Shown: in pieces, positions 54,013 to 62,263 of the stretch
How positions within the stretch are numbered: position 1 is the first letter of the stretch
How the letters are laid out: the number at the start of each line of letters is the position of its first letter
Assembly: GCA_945865635.1 (NCBI GenBank)
Contig: CAMBEP010000019.1
Span: 1-64,000 of the forward strand
From: Candidatus Kuenenia stuttgartensis
GTDB lineage: Bacteria > Planctomycetota > Planctomycetia > Isosphaerales > Isosphaeraceae
Length of the DNA stretch: 64,000 nt
Direction of reading: 5' to 3'
Notes under the pieces: generated by a model
Databases searched by the model: none
Told to the model about the DNA's origin: nothing
The model's input: the letters and a program-made list of their open reading frames with translations, nothing else
Translations under genes and position numbers: made by a program

Positions 54013-54915
54013 TTACGATGACTTCCAGGGCAATAGGCCTTGAACAGTCAAATGAAATCGAAAGACTTGGTCAACTGCTGTGACGCAAAGGCTGCAACCA
54101 CGTGGCCCGCACCAGGCCAGGTTTGATGGTCGTTTGGGTGTTGCAATGATTCCCAAAAACTGGCCTGTTGGCCCGTAAACCCAGATACCACCCAATACCG
54201 CCACATAGATGCGCCCCTCGGTGTCAACCTTGATACCGTCGGGGCCACCGGGGCCATCGGTATCAAATTTGGCGAAAATGCGGCCTGACCCGATTTGTAT
54301 TTCGCCACTGTTTGTCATTTCAAATGCGCGGAGGTGATAACGAAAGGTGTCGCAGACATAAAGCGTTTTTTCATCAGGCGAAAAGGCCAGGCCATTGGGC
54401 CTTTCAAAATCATCAAGCAGTAATTTGGGATTTGCCCAGCCCGGGCGATAGGAATAAACGCCCTGAAAATGCAACTGGCGATTTTCCGGCTCGACTCCAT
54501 AAGGTGGGTCTGTAAATAGGATCAAACCATCCCTGCGGGTGATGATGTCATTTGGGCTATTGAGACGCGCACCTTGCCAAAATTCCAGTTCTGTTTGCAA
54601 ATCGCTGCCGTCGGGCTTCATGCTCGAAAGCCGCCGGCCATTTTGCTCACAGATCCAGATTCGTCCATCCGGGCCCCAGGTTTGGCCATTGGCCGCGTTG
54701 GTATTTTCACGAAGCAATTGCAACCCGTTTGCCTCCGACCATTTCCAAGTTTTGTCCGATTTTAAATCTTCGAAAATCAAGGCACCATCTGCCAGTTCCA
54801 AAGGGCCCTCTGTGAAGACAAACCCTTCGGCCAAAAGCTCCCGATTCGGCTCGGCGAGGAGTGAACTCACGCCTTGATCACGTAAAAATGTCACGGGTTC
54901 GTGTTGGATGACCAT
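54013..54915 (-). CDS. SMP-30/gluconolactonase family protein
   Basis: 300 residues, no signal peptide. Motifs: LLAEGFVFTEGPLELADGAL (the first metal-ligand Glu is in FTEGP, res ~34-38), NGQTWGPDGRIWICEQNGRR, RLNSPNDIITRRDGLILFTD (Asn ligand in SPND), PNGLAFSPDEKTLYVCDT and GGPDGIKVDTEGRIYVAV (Asp ligand). This six-bladed propeller hydrolyses sugar lactones such as gluconolactone with a divalent metal. It starts 18 bases after an arsR-type gene on the same strand, so it is probably regulated by that repressor. With the glucose dehydrogenase and KDG kinase at 5.4-7.7 kb it could supply gluconate to an Entner-Doudoroff pathway. Confidence 0.9.
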   Translation of the reverse strand: MVIQHEPVTFLRDQGVSSLLAEPNRELLAEGFVFTEGPLELADGALIFEDLKSDKTWKWSEANGLQLLRENTNAANGQTWGPDGRIWICEQNGRRLSSMKPDGSDLQTELEFWQGARLNSPNDIITRRDGLILFTDPPYGVEPENRQLHFQGVYSYRPGWANPKLLLDDFERPNGLAFSPDEKTLYVCDTFRYHLRAFEMTNSGEIQIGSGRIFAKFDTDGPGGPDGIKVDTEGRIYVAVLGGIWVYGPTGQFLGIIATPKRPSNLAWCGPRGCSLCVTAVDQVFRFHLTVQGLLPWKSS

Positions 54916-54933
54916 TTGAAAAATCAGCCCTTT

Positions 54934-55290
54934 TTATGTATTTGTTTTGAAGGTTTCAATGGAATTGTTCAAAGAAGAATCCATTGCCCCGGCTCGATTC
55001 TGACAGACGGCATCGCACAGGGCGATCACCATGGGATCTTTGATGCTATACCAGACCCGAGTGCCTTCTTTGCGTCTGGCCAACATGCCGCTCCGGGTGA
55101 GGAGCGAAAGATGCTTGGAGACATTCGCCTGGCTTTGGCCCGTTCCGGCCACAATTTCGTTGACGCTCAAAGCCCCGCTCATCAGGCTGCGAAGAATCTT
55201 CAGACGCGATTCATCGCCCATGATCTGAAAGATCTCTGCCATGTGGGTAATCATAGTGTCGTCGGGCAGATGTTTGGACGATATTGACAT
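54934..55290 (-). CDS. ArsR-family transcriptional repressor
   Basis: 118 residues. A winged helix-turn-helix is clear: MGDESRLKILRSLMSGALSV (24-43), VNEIVAGTGQSQANVSKHLS with LLTRSGM as recognition helix, and EGTRVWYSI as the wing (75-83). The metal motif ELCVCDL of classical ArsR is absent; two cysteines, C92 and C96 (ALCDAVC), lie in the last helix and could sense thiol, persulfide or metal. A perfect inverted repeat abuts the start codon, pointing to autoregulation. The SMP-30 gene follows on the same strand; the rhodanese locus is divergent. The arrangement recalls E. coli YgaV next to YgaP, a sulfide-responsive pair. Confidence 0.88.
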   Translation of the reverse strand: MSISSKHLPDDTMITHMAEIFQIMGDESRLKILRSLMSGALSVNEIVAGTGQSQANVSKHLSLLTRSGMLARRKEGTRVWYSIKDPMVIALCDAVCQNRAGAMDSSLNNSIETFKTNT

Positions 55291-55308
55291 TATAACCCGC
55301 TGGTTATA
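55291..55308. promoter_or_regulatory. ArsR operator-like inverted repeat
   Basis: TATAACC-CGCT-GGTTATA is a perfect 7-bp inverted repeat lying immediately before the arsR ATG and upstream of the divergent small membrane gene and rhodanese gene. Size and placement fit a dimeric ArsR-family site that controls both directions. Confidence 0.75.
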
Positions 55309-55361
55309 TATTAGGAGATGTTGAGCTTGTGCCGATCAATTGAACAGGGGCAACGGATCCG

Positions 55362-55529
55362 ATGCATATGAATATGGAGCAGGAGCCGGGCGAAGGTCAA
55401 GCCCCAATGCAGGTTCAGCGAGCTTTAGGGGGTCGCGAGAGCATGGAAACATGGGTCATAATCGGCGTACTGGTGGCCTATCTGGTATTGATGAGGTGGG
55501 TCTTGCCGCGCATGGGCGTGCCGACCTGA
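55362..55529 (+). CDS. Small membrane protein; possible UGA readthrough to 55598
   Basis: 55 residues from the ATG at 55362 (55368 and 55374 also possible). The N-terminal third is polar (MHMNMEQEPGEGQAPMQVQR), then one helix (WVIIGVLVAYLVLMRWVL, res ~31-48) and the end PRMGVPT before TGA. The one-helix plus LP..GV layout resembles the membrane anchor of some rhodanese proteins. After the TGA the frame continues without interruption for 22 sense codons, beginning GSGDCADMPS, to TAA at 55596-55598. A 6-bp hairpin (GCTGAC/GTCAGC) starts 16 bases past the TGA. UGA could be an ordinary stop or a selenocysteine codon; sequence alone cannot decide. It lies between the arsR and rhodanese genes. Confidence 0.6.
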   Translation: MHMNMEQEPGEGQAPMQVQRALGGRESMETWVIIGVLVAYLVLMRWVLPRMGVPT

Positions 55530-55562
55530 GGCTCGGGTGATTGTGCTGACATGCCGTCAGCG

Positions 55563-55581
55563 GTGTCTCAGTCTGAGACAC
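55563..55581. promoter_or_regulatory. Perfect palindrome upstream of the rhodanese gene
   Basis: GTGTCTCA-GTC-TGAGACAC, 8-bp arms around 3 bases, about 100 bases before the rhodanese start. There is no U-tract after it, so it may be an activator or repressor site rather than a terminator; as RNA it would form a hairpin after the small membrane gene. Confidence 0.6.
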
Positions 55582-55677
55582 AAGAGACCAGTCAATAAAT
55601 CGTCGTTCGACGGGTTTAGTTGATTGAATCCATGATATCAATTCGGTGGAAGTGGTCACTCGAAAGGTTCTGATTCC

Positions 55678-56241
55678 ATGAGCGATAAATTACCAGTGGC
55701 ATCCATTACGGTCTCTGAACTTGCTGCAAAAATGGCAGGTGGCGAGCGGATTGACCTGATTGATGTCAGGACACCGGCAGAATTTACCGAAATTCACGCA
55801 GAACCGGCCAAGCTTTTGCCACTCGATAAACTGACTGCGGAATCTGTGAAGCAAGTTCTTACAAAAAATGACACCGCAACGATTTACGTGATTTGTAAGT
55901 CAGGCGGGCGTGGCCGACAGGCTTGCGAAAAATTGCAATCCGCCGGGCTGAATGTCGTCAATGTGGACGGTGGAACAACAGCCTGGGCCGCTGCTGGGCT
56001 GGCCGTGATTCGTGGCAGAAAAACGATCAGCCTGGAGCGTCAGGTGCGAATCGTGGCAGGAACACTTGTCTTTGCAGGCACACTATTGGGGGCGTTCGTA
56101 AATCCCCTGGTTTTGATCATCCCCGGCTTTGTGGGTGCAGGCCTGGTTTTTGCAGGAGTCACGGATACTTGTGGTATGGCCATAATGCTTGCGAAAATGC
56201 CTTGGAATCAGCGAGGTGGTGGGGCAACCTGTTCTGTCTGA
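55678..56241 (+). CDS. Membrane rhodanese (rhodanese-DUF2892, YgaP-like)
   Basis: 187 residues. Residues ~8-112 are a rhodanese domain: IDLIDVRTPAEFTEIH (26-40) and the active-site loop ICKSGGRGRQAC with C73. Residues ~118-175 form a DUF2892 module of two helices (RIVAGTLVFAGTLLGAFV and PLVLIIPGFVGAGLVFAGV) and end with TDTCGMAIMLAKMPWN, exactly the YgaP arrangement. It transfers sulfane sulfur from thiosulfate, glutathione persulfide or similar donors at the cytoplasmic membrane face. The divergent ArsR regulator and its operator parallel the ygaVP locus, suggesting control by reactive sulfur species. Confidence 0.92.
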   Translation: MSDKLPVASITVSELAAKMAGGERIDLIDVRTPAEFTEIHAEPAKLLPLDKLTAESVKQVLTKNDTATIYVICKSGGRGRQACEKLQSAGLNVVNVDGGTTAWAAAGLAVIRGRKTISLERQVRIVAGTLVFAGTLLGAFVNPLVLIIPGFVGAGLVFAGVTDTCGMAIMLAKMPWNQRGGGATCSV

Positions 56242-56295
56242 CAACTGACTGGCCGAATGATCGCCAAACTACGGTTTTTGCAATGTAGCCAGTTG

Positions 56296-57726
56296 TTACA
56301 TTCTTGCCTGAATATCGCGGAGCCGTTTGGCGACGTCTTTATAGCCATAATCGTTGGCCGCCACTTCATTGAAATGCTCTTCAGCCGGTTGTAGCTGGCC
56401 ATTGCGTTCGGCAAGGCAGCCGAGCCGATAGTGCAAATTGTTGAATGTCGCGGTATCCTCAGCGGCAACAGACTTTAAAGCGTCGGTATAAGAACGCTCC
56501 GCCAGCTTAGCAGACCCAACCTTCTCAAAGCACTGACCCGCTTCAGTCAAGGCTTTTACTTTCCATTCCGCAGAATTTCGGGCCTGCTGGAATGCGGCAA
56601 TCGCTTCATCAAGCCGATCGGCTTTGGTCAAAGCGGTGCCAAGCTGAAAGTGGCTTTCGGCGTCGGCATTGTTGAGAGCGATTCGGCGCTGAAATTCGCT
56701 GATCTGAAATTCGTTGCGTTTACGAACGAGTTCGGCACGTTTCCCGATGGCCTCAGCGTCGGCGGGATGGTCTGCAATATGCTTATCCCATTGGTCCAAG
56801 GCACGTGCCATGCGCTCCAGACGCGTATCGGCATGATTCAAACGCAGATAAAGATCATTTGGCGAAAGTTTCAATGCCGAATTCAGGGCCCGGTCTGCTT
56901 CCTCCCAGCGGTTGCTTGATTTGTAAAAGTCTGCCAGTTGCAAAACGAGTCGAATGTCGGTTGGACTTTGCTCCACCTGTTTTTTGAGACGTTCTTCAGG
57001 AGTTAAACCTGGCTCGATATTTGCCGTCCCTGCCGGATCTTTTCGGTCGTGAGAAACGCGCACCTGATCGCCTGGCTGTTCACTTCCAATTTCGCCGCCT
57101 ATCGGTTGGGTTGGCTTCTTGGATCCTGATTCCAGACCAGACTTTGCCATCATCGCCTTGGCAGATATCGAATTGATTTTCGAGGAAATATCCTGATCGG
57201 CCGGCACGAGCTCACGAATGATTTCAAAGCAGCGAATGGCTGCGGACCATTTACCTAACGCTTCATAAATACGAGCTTTAAGACGCAGATAACTGACCTT
57301 GTCCTCAGCCTCGTCAGCCACAGAAGCGAGATTCCACTCCGCCAGTTCCGGTGCACCCAGTTCCAGAGCGCATTCGGCGGCTTCCATCGCGATATGCACA
57401 TCCCACGGGTTCAGCAGGAAGGCGTCTTCGCATGTTTCCAAGGCTTTGAGCCATGAACCGGTGGATTTTGTGATCCGAATCTGGAGACTGATTGGCTGGA
57501 CTCGGGCCTTGGCCATCATCCCAACCTTGCCTGGATCATTCTCGTATTTCAGTCTCTGCGTTGCTCTAAGACCTTGTCTATAAGGAAGATGAGTAGGCAT
57601 AAGCCGACAGGCATCGTTTAGCATCTGGAGGGCGTAGTCTAAATTACGTTTCTGGGCCGCATCCAAGCCTGTGTCGTAATAAGCCTTGGCTCTTTGGATT
57701 TTTTTGGCTTCGATTTCGGTGCTCAT
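56296..57726 (-). CDS. Tetratricopeptide-repeat protein
   Basis: 476 residues from the ATG at 57726; in-frame starts at 57735 and 57777 lack better signals. No export signal or membrane helix. At least six TPR motifs recur, e.g. AKAYYDTGLDAAQKRNLDYA, ARIYEALGKWSAAIRCFEII, ADFYKSSNRWEEADRALNSA, LGTALTKADRLDEAIAAFQQ and LGCLAERNGQLQPAEEHFNE, separated by a Gly/Pro/Lys-rich linker (~195-240). It is probably a cytoplasmic scaffold. It is related in type to planctomycete TPR proteins placed near secretion or pilus genes. The neighbouring methyltransferase is on the same strand but 260 bases upstream, so co-transcription is uncertain. Confidence 0.85.
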   Translation of the reverse strand: MSTEIEAKKIQRAKAYYDTGLDAAQKRNLDYALQMLNDACRLMPTHLPYRQGLRATQRLKYENDPGKVGMMAKARVQPISLQIRITKSTGSWLKALETCEDAFLLNPWDVHIAMEAAECALELGAPELAEWNLASVADEAEDKVSYLRLKARIYEALGKWSAAIRCFEIIRELVPADQDISSKINSISAKAMMAKSGLESGSKKPTQPIGGEIGSEQPGDQVRVSHDRKDPAGTANIEPGLTPEERLKKQVEQSPTDIRLVLQLADFYKSSNRWEEADRALNSALKLSPNDLYLRLNHADTRLERMARALDQWDKHIADHPADAEAIGKRAELVRKRNEFQISEFQRRIALNNADAESHFQLGTALTKADRLDEAIAAFQQARNSAEWKVKALTEAGQCFEKVGSAKLAERSYTDALKSVAAEDTATFNNLHYRLGCLAERNGQLQPAEEHFNEVAANDYGYKDVAKRLRDIQARM

Positions 57727-57989
57727 GACCCGCATTGTCCATTGGTCGAAAGGTGCGTTCTTGAGAGACGCTGACAACTTTTTACTTGCCGGATTGTTAT
57801 TCTAACAGATCTGCGATCAATCTGAATGGATCGGTGCGCCGATTTGTCAGACACCAATTCTTGTCAGCAAGCCATGTCATGAATTTAGGGGATGTGAAAA
57901 CCGTAGTAAGTCCTGGAATTGAGGCCAGTGGGAGTTGGATTGAAGCCTCTTGATTCGGAATCAGAATTTCGAGGTGGACGAACCCGGAA

Positions 57990-58805
57990 TCATCGCCATT
58001 TGAGTTTGCGAAGGATTCGGGTATATTTTTGCTTCTTTTCCTTGAAAATGGCTTTGAAATAATTGCGTGGAGAAAACTGATTTTTCAGCGAAATATCGCT
58101 GTATTCGCCGGTGGAGTCGATGAATTGAAATTCGCGATCTCTGTTCTTCCGCATCAGGAACTGAGAGTGTGGAAGTGCCCAAAGTGTGGCACCCACGGCT
58201 TCTGCAAAATAGACTGTAAAAGGAAAAACCAGAGATGGCTCGAAACTTGCCGAATGTTGCCAGACGGTTGCTGTAAAGTCATCGCCGCCAATGAATCCAC
58301 CGGTTTTGATCTTGGGAAAAGTCGCCACAAGGTCAATCGAAATGCCCTTGAGCGTATGGTCGCCATCAATATAGGCAAAATCAAGGGATTCATCAGCGAT
58401 TTCGTCGATGACTTCGGTCGTTTTTCCGCGAAGAATCACACGTCTGGAGGCGGCCATTTCGGTTTTTGACAGGGTTTCTTCCAGATAGCGGTTGAACGAG
58501 TCGTTGTTCTTGTTGGCGGGTTTATTCCAGTCGTTCAGATGTCGCCAGGGGTCGATCATGTAATAAGTCGAAATGCAATCACATGCATTAAGTACCTTTG
58601 CCGCAAAATCGCCTCGATAAACGCCCACTTCGGCCATAGATTCCACTCTTTGGGTCTTAATGAAATGCAGCCAGGTGTCGAATCGGGATGTTGGATCAGT
58701 TGCAAGGTACTGATCCATCGGCAGCGAGTTGTTCAGGCTGAAATGCGGACCACCCTGCACAGGCTGGTGAATCGTTCTGAGCGTTGTTTTGATCTGCTGG
58801 GTCAT
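57990..58805 (-). CDS. Class I SAM-dependent methyltransferase (Methyltransf_24-like)
   Basis: 271 residues. SAM motif I is ESMAEVGVYRGDFAAKVLNA (E-x-G-x-x-x-G, res ~55-74), followed by YYMIDPWRHLNDW as motif II, VILRGKTTEVIDEI, and LDFAYIDGDHTLKGISIDL, the IDGDHxxxGxxxDL element of the Methyltransf_24 family that acts on sugars or surface glycans. GGFIGGDDFT follows. The basic tail (KEKKQKYTRILRKLKWR) is unusual and might aid membrane or nucleic-acid contact. The substrate is unknown; a cell-surface polysaccharide is the common role for relatives. Confidence 0.87.
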   Translation of the reverse strand: MTQQIKTTLRTIHQPVQGGPHFSLNNSLPMDQYLATDPTSRFDTWLHFIKTQRVESMAEVGVYRGDFAAKVLNACDCISTYYMIDPWRHLNDWNKPANKNNDSFNRYLEETLSKTEMAASRRVILRGKTTEVIDEIADESLDFAYIDGDHTLKGISIDLVATFPKIKTGGFIGGDDFTATVWQHSASFEPSLVFPFTVYFAEAVGATLWALPHSQFLMRKNRDREFQFIDSTGEYSDISLKNQFSPRNYFKAIFKEKKQKYTRILRKLKWR

Positions 58806-58940
58806 AAAATCAACCTTCCATCGCTCTAATCGGGATTATCGGTTTCGAAATATTCTTCGAGGGCGATCATGATTGAATTTCAGGAACGCGCCCAAAAATC
58901 GAGGGTAAGCCATCGTGCTGGCCTTGTTGTGCACAAGGAA

Positions 58941-60824
58941 TTATCGAACAATCGCCTTGAAGCTGACGTGGCCGCTGTCGCCGGGCGCAATTGAGCCAGG
59001 CAAGTCCCATCGCAGTTCTGTCGAGCCGCCATCATTGGCATTGGCGGAAAAGACTGTGCCTTTGGGGCCTTGGGCCGTGGCTTTGACATATTCCAGTCGT
59101 GGCAAGAGGCTGTCGATCACACTCACCGCGCGAATTGCCACATTGCCCATATTGCGATACTGAATCACAAATTCCACTTCCTCGCCCGGTACGGCTTCAT
59201 CTTTGCTCACTCGTTTGATCACTGCCAAGCCTGGCATGTCGGGAACCGGCTCTGTGCCAACCTCTTCATAAGGCTTCCAGTGCATGACTTTCTCAGACGC
59301 GGACTGTTCAATGCCAGTCACCACGACCGATTCGGCCGTCCTGATTGCAATGGCTCGCTGGATCTCTTTACCCAGCATGGCCTTGTTGCGATTGATCAAC
59401 GCCATGGGAGGGTTCACCATGGCACCGATCTTCGGATTCAGGACCAGATCAAAACCACCCAAAACGCGAAGCTCGATTTTCGAATCGGTCGCCTGGCGGT
59501 TGATCAAACCCGAGGCACGTTGTGTCACCCGATTCATGATCGGTGGCTGGTTGGCTGTCAGTCTGACCCCAAGTTCCCGATTCCTCAAGGCTTCCATCTG
59601 CTGGGCGTTTCGCTTCACAACAGGGCCTTGTACAAGCACATTTTCATTTGCAGCGGTCAGCACTTCCGTGGCAGCGAACCTTGGGGCATAGAGACAAACG
59701 ATGTTCGTGGGCAGTATCTTACGTGATCTTGGCCCATCACCGATAGCGAATTGCACCACGGCGTCCTGCGGTTCGACACCCACCGACGACCCACGTGTCG
59801 ACGTGGCCAGACGGCCATCATCGCCGCCATCGCACAGATATTCATCGCCGGGAAGGCCCGGTTTCTCGGGCGGTTTGCAACTGGCTGCCACGGGGGCAGG
59901 GGCACAGGTAATGGTTGGGCAGCTCATGCGACATCCATCGCCCGTTTTGGAAACATGTAGGCAGCGAACGCCAGAGAGTGGCAGACGGCTTACCGAAAGC
60001 ATCTGGATTTCTTCAGCATTCGGCTCGCGGGTACCAAACCGGACCACGGCCATGATGCGTCCCAGGGCCCGGGCCACACGGAATGGATCTTCCGCAACCC
60101 CTAACTCTGTTGTGGGAAGTCGATCAGGACTCACCTGATAGGGAATGGCCATCTTTGGGTCTTCGAGATAAATCACACGGGTGATCATTCGGCCCTGATC
60201 AAGAATCAGCTCGATATCCTGATCTGATAGAGTCACACGAATCGGGTATTTCAGCGGGTCGATATCCGAAGGGCGATGCAGGTGGCCATAAACTTCGATA
60301 CTTGCAAAAATATTTTTACCGATTCGACCCTGTGGGCTGGTGAATTGAACAATCGACGTACTGCCCACCTTCATGCCCGCAATCAAATGCCCCTGAGGCG
60401 ATGTCTTTACACCAAGACCCGGAAACGGCTCCGGCCCAAGCAGGGTTTTTAGCACACCTTCTGGTCCTTGCAGCGAAATCACCTGAACATCCTGTGGAAT
60501 TATCACATGCGGAGGTTTTGCAGTAGAGACCGGAAGTGGATTCGGGGCAGCCGTTCCCGAATCCAGTTTCGTGATGGCTTCGATCCCGGCGCTGGTTTCG
60601 GTTGATGTCGAGGTGGGCTTGGAGACAATCACCCCTTCGGCCGTAATGGCTGGCTTGGCTTCAACCGCAGCGGCCAGTGCAGGCGGAGATGGATTGAAGT
60701 TGGGCGATTGGCCCTGGGTCTGCAACGGGTATGCGGCAGCACAAAGTAATAATAAAACGGTCTGGATACGCCGACTGGTGGGCGACGTATTGCGATTGAG
60801 CTTCATCATTCGATTTCGCAACAT
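58941..60824 (-). CDS. Exported DUF11-repeat protein with planctomycete-type domain
   Basis: 627 residues; GAGGGGG lies upstream of the ATG at 60824. A signal segment covers 19-38. Residues ~110-270 contain VISLQGPEGVLKTLLGPEPF, PIRVTLSDQDIELILDQGRM, ITRVIYLEDP and GRIMAVVRFG, a domain shared with the neighbouring exported protein. A Cys-rich middle follows (GVRCLHV, GCRMSCPTITCAP, SCKPPEKPG). Residues ~520-627 are a DUF11-type beta-sandwich (KRVSKDEAVPGEEVEFVIQY RNMGN, PRLEYVKATAQGPKG, LRWDLPGSIAPGDSGHVSFK). Such repeats build large surface or envelope proteins. It is likely an envelope component; the Cys-rich core suggests disulfide cross-linking as in planctomycete cell walls. Confidence 0.85.
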   Translation of the reverse strand: MLRNRMMKLNRNTSPTSRRIQTVLLLLCAAAYPLQTQGQSPNFNPSPPALAAAVEAKPAITAEGVIVSKPTSTSTETSAGIEAITKLDSGTAAPNPLPVSTAKPPHVIIPQDVQVISLQGPEGVLKTLLGPEPFPGLGVKTSPQGHLIAGMKVGSTSIVQFTSPQGRIGKNIFASIEVYGHLHRPSDIDPLKYPIRVTLSDQDIELILDQGRMITRVIYLEDPKMAIPYQVSPDRLPTTELGVAEDPFRVARALGRIMAVVRFGTREPNAEEIQMLSVSRLPLSGVRCLHVSKTGDGCRMSCPTITCAPAPVAASCKPPEKPGLPGDEYLCDGGDDGRLATSTRGSSVGVEPQDAVVQFAIGDGPRSRKILPTNIVCLYAPRFAATEVLTAANENVLVQGPVVKRNAQQMEALRNRELGVRLTANQPPIMNRVTQRASGLINRQATDSKIELRVLGGFDLVLNPKIGAMVNPPMALINRNKAMLGKEIQRAIAIRTAESVVVTGIEQSASEKVMHWKPYEEVGTEPVPDMPGLAVIKRVSKDEAVPGEEVEFVIQYRNMGNVAIRAVSVIDSLLPRLEYVKATAQGPKGTVFSANANDGGSTELRWDLPGSIAPGDSGHVSFKAIVR

Positions 60825-60960
60825 GGCATCCTGCCCCCTCGTCGTTATCGGGTCGCGGTTGATCTCAAAAAGCCGTCAGATAGGGACTTTATTTTGAGAT
60901 GGTGGTATCCGTGAAATCTGGATAGGTCTTAACCGAGTATTCCTTGGAATCGAAAACCAG

Positions 60961-60987
60961 CACCCCGGTCTGAGCAGGACCAGGGTG
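60961..60987 (-). terminator. Hairpin terminator of the exported protein gene
   Basis: CACCCCGGTC pairs with GACCAGGGTG (9 of 10). On the minus strand it is followed by CTGGTTTTCG. A second perfect hairpin (CAACACCAAA-TCAG-TTTGGTGTTG, 61002-61025) spans the stop codon itself. Confidence 0.6.
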
Positions 60988-61011
60988 CCAGTATTGACCA
61001 ACAACACCAAA

Positions 61012-62037
61012 TCAGTTTGGTGTTGAAAGTTGGATTTCACCAGGCTCTGCAGCAGGCGGAACCGCAGCGGGCGGTGGCACAGCGACAGGAGCCGGTGGAA
61101 TTTCATCAGAAAGCTGAGGCAAGCCAATGCCATCACCTGGCAGGTTTGCTGCGGTCTTGGGAGCCTCTACCTTCTCCGGATTCACAGCCGGAGCTGCTGG
61201 AGCCGCAGTAACAGGCGCACTGTCAACAGGAACGATTTCTACCGATGGGCGGGCATTTGGAGCCAACCCGGGTGGCAGGTCGCCTGGAGGAAGAACTGTA
61301 CCGGCAGCGGAACCTGGAATGTTGGTTGGTACAACATTGGGGATCGAAATACCATGGCCAGGCATTTCCAGATCGATGGCGCCCAGACGAACGATGGCCA
61401 GAATCGAACCTCGGCGATCCGCTTCGGCAACGGGATCGACACCTGGCTCAAGACGTGTGGATACAAGCGTCTCCACACCGGCTATGGCAAGCTCCTGATA
61501 CTTTGGATCAGGCAAATAAATGACCTTGGTCACAAAATTGCCGGCTGTCACCTGATCCAGATCCTCTTCAGTAAACTGAATTGGAATCGGATTGTGTGTC
61601 AGGTAAGCATCTGTCACAGGTACAGAAGGTGCGACTTCGATTGTCGGATAAAGTGACTGGTTCGGACGACCAGTGATATTCGACAGCTTCAACCGGTAAA
61701 TGTAACCTTGGTTGAAGTTATAACGGGCCGGAACAGTCAATTGATTGCCAACATAAGCCCTTTCGCCATTCGACGAAGTGACTTGCCAGCCAATCGACAT
61801 TCCGACTGGATCCACAAAGTACAATTGGCTGCGTGTGTTCGGGAAGCGACGACCCGCGAACGGATCAGATGCCCCCTGACCGGTCATGCCAGCAGCCATT
61901 ACAGGTCCACCTGGAGGTACCGGACCATTGGTCACGGCTTGATTCCGGTGAAATTTCAATCCACCTACGTGCGGCTTGCCCAACTCGTCGGCATTGACGG
62001 TGGCAGCCGCCAGGAGCAGCAGTCCCAACTTTTTCAT
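61012..62037 (-). CDS. Exported protein sharing a domain with the DUF11 protein
   Basis: 341 residues from the ATG at 62037, which has AGGAGGG at ideal spacing; an upstream ATG at 62067 is rejected. The signal peptide is 1-16 ([16 protein letters not shown]). Residues ~72-225 hold a conserved block: [72 protein letters not shown] and [10 protein letters not shown]. The last ~110 residues are Pro/Ala-rich and low-complexity ([18 protein letters not shown]), as in surface-exposed linkers. The KVIYLPDP...AIVRLG segment recurs in the next gene, so the two are paralogous in part. Probably a periplasmic or cell-wall protein; activity unknown. Confidence 0.85.
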   Translation of the reverse strand: MKKLGLLLLAAATVNADELGKPHVGGLKFHRNQAVTNGPVPPGGPVMAAGMTGQGASDPFAGRRFPNTRSQLYFVDPVGMSIGWQVTSSNGERAYVGNQLTVPARYNFNQGYIYRLKLSNITGRPNQSLYPTIEVAPSVPVTDAYLTHNPIPIQFTEEDLDQVTAGNFVTKVIYLPDPKYQELAIAGVETLVSTRLEPGVDPVAEADRRGSILAIVRLGAIDLEMPGHGISIPNVVPTNIPGSAAGTVLPPGDLPPGLAPNARPSVEIVPVDSAPVTAAPAAPAVNPEKVEAPKTAANLPGDGIGLPQLSDEIPPAPVAVPPPAAVPPAAEPGEIQLSTPN

Positions 62038-62263
62038 GCTTCCCTCCTGGAAGACAGGGGGCACCACTCAAGATCAAGTGTGCGGCCCTAAATCCAGACC
62101 ATCCTGGACTGGAAAAACTCACTCCATTGTCGCGTGCCATGCTTACATACATGGCCAACCAATCTGCCCTCACCAGGCGTTTCGATCTTGCGACGTTGGA
62201 CGTACAAAGGTTATCATCGTCTTATCCAGCCGTTCCCTTGAGCGTTTTCGTCACAGGCGTGCC

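Noticed and set aside
61976-62263. N-terminal extension of the LolA-like protein
   Set aside because: The extension overlaps the divergent gene's start and signal region and lacks sensible sequence; the ATG at 62264 begins a normal signal peptide.
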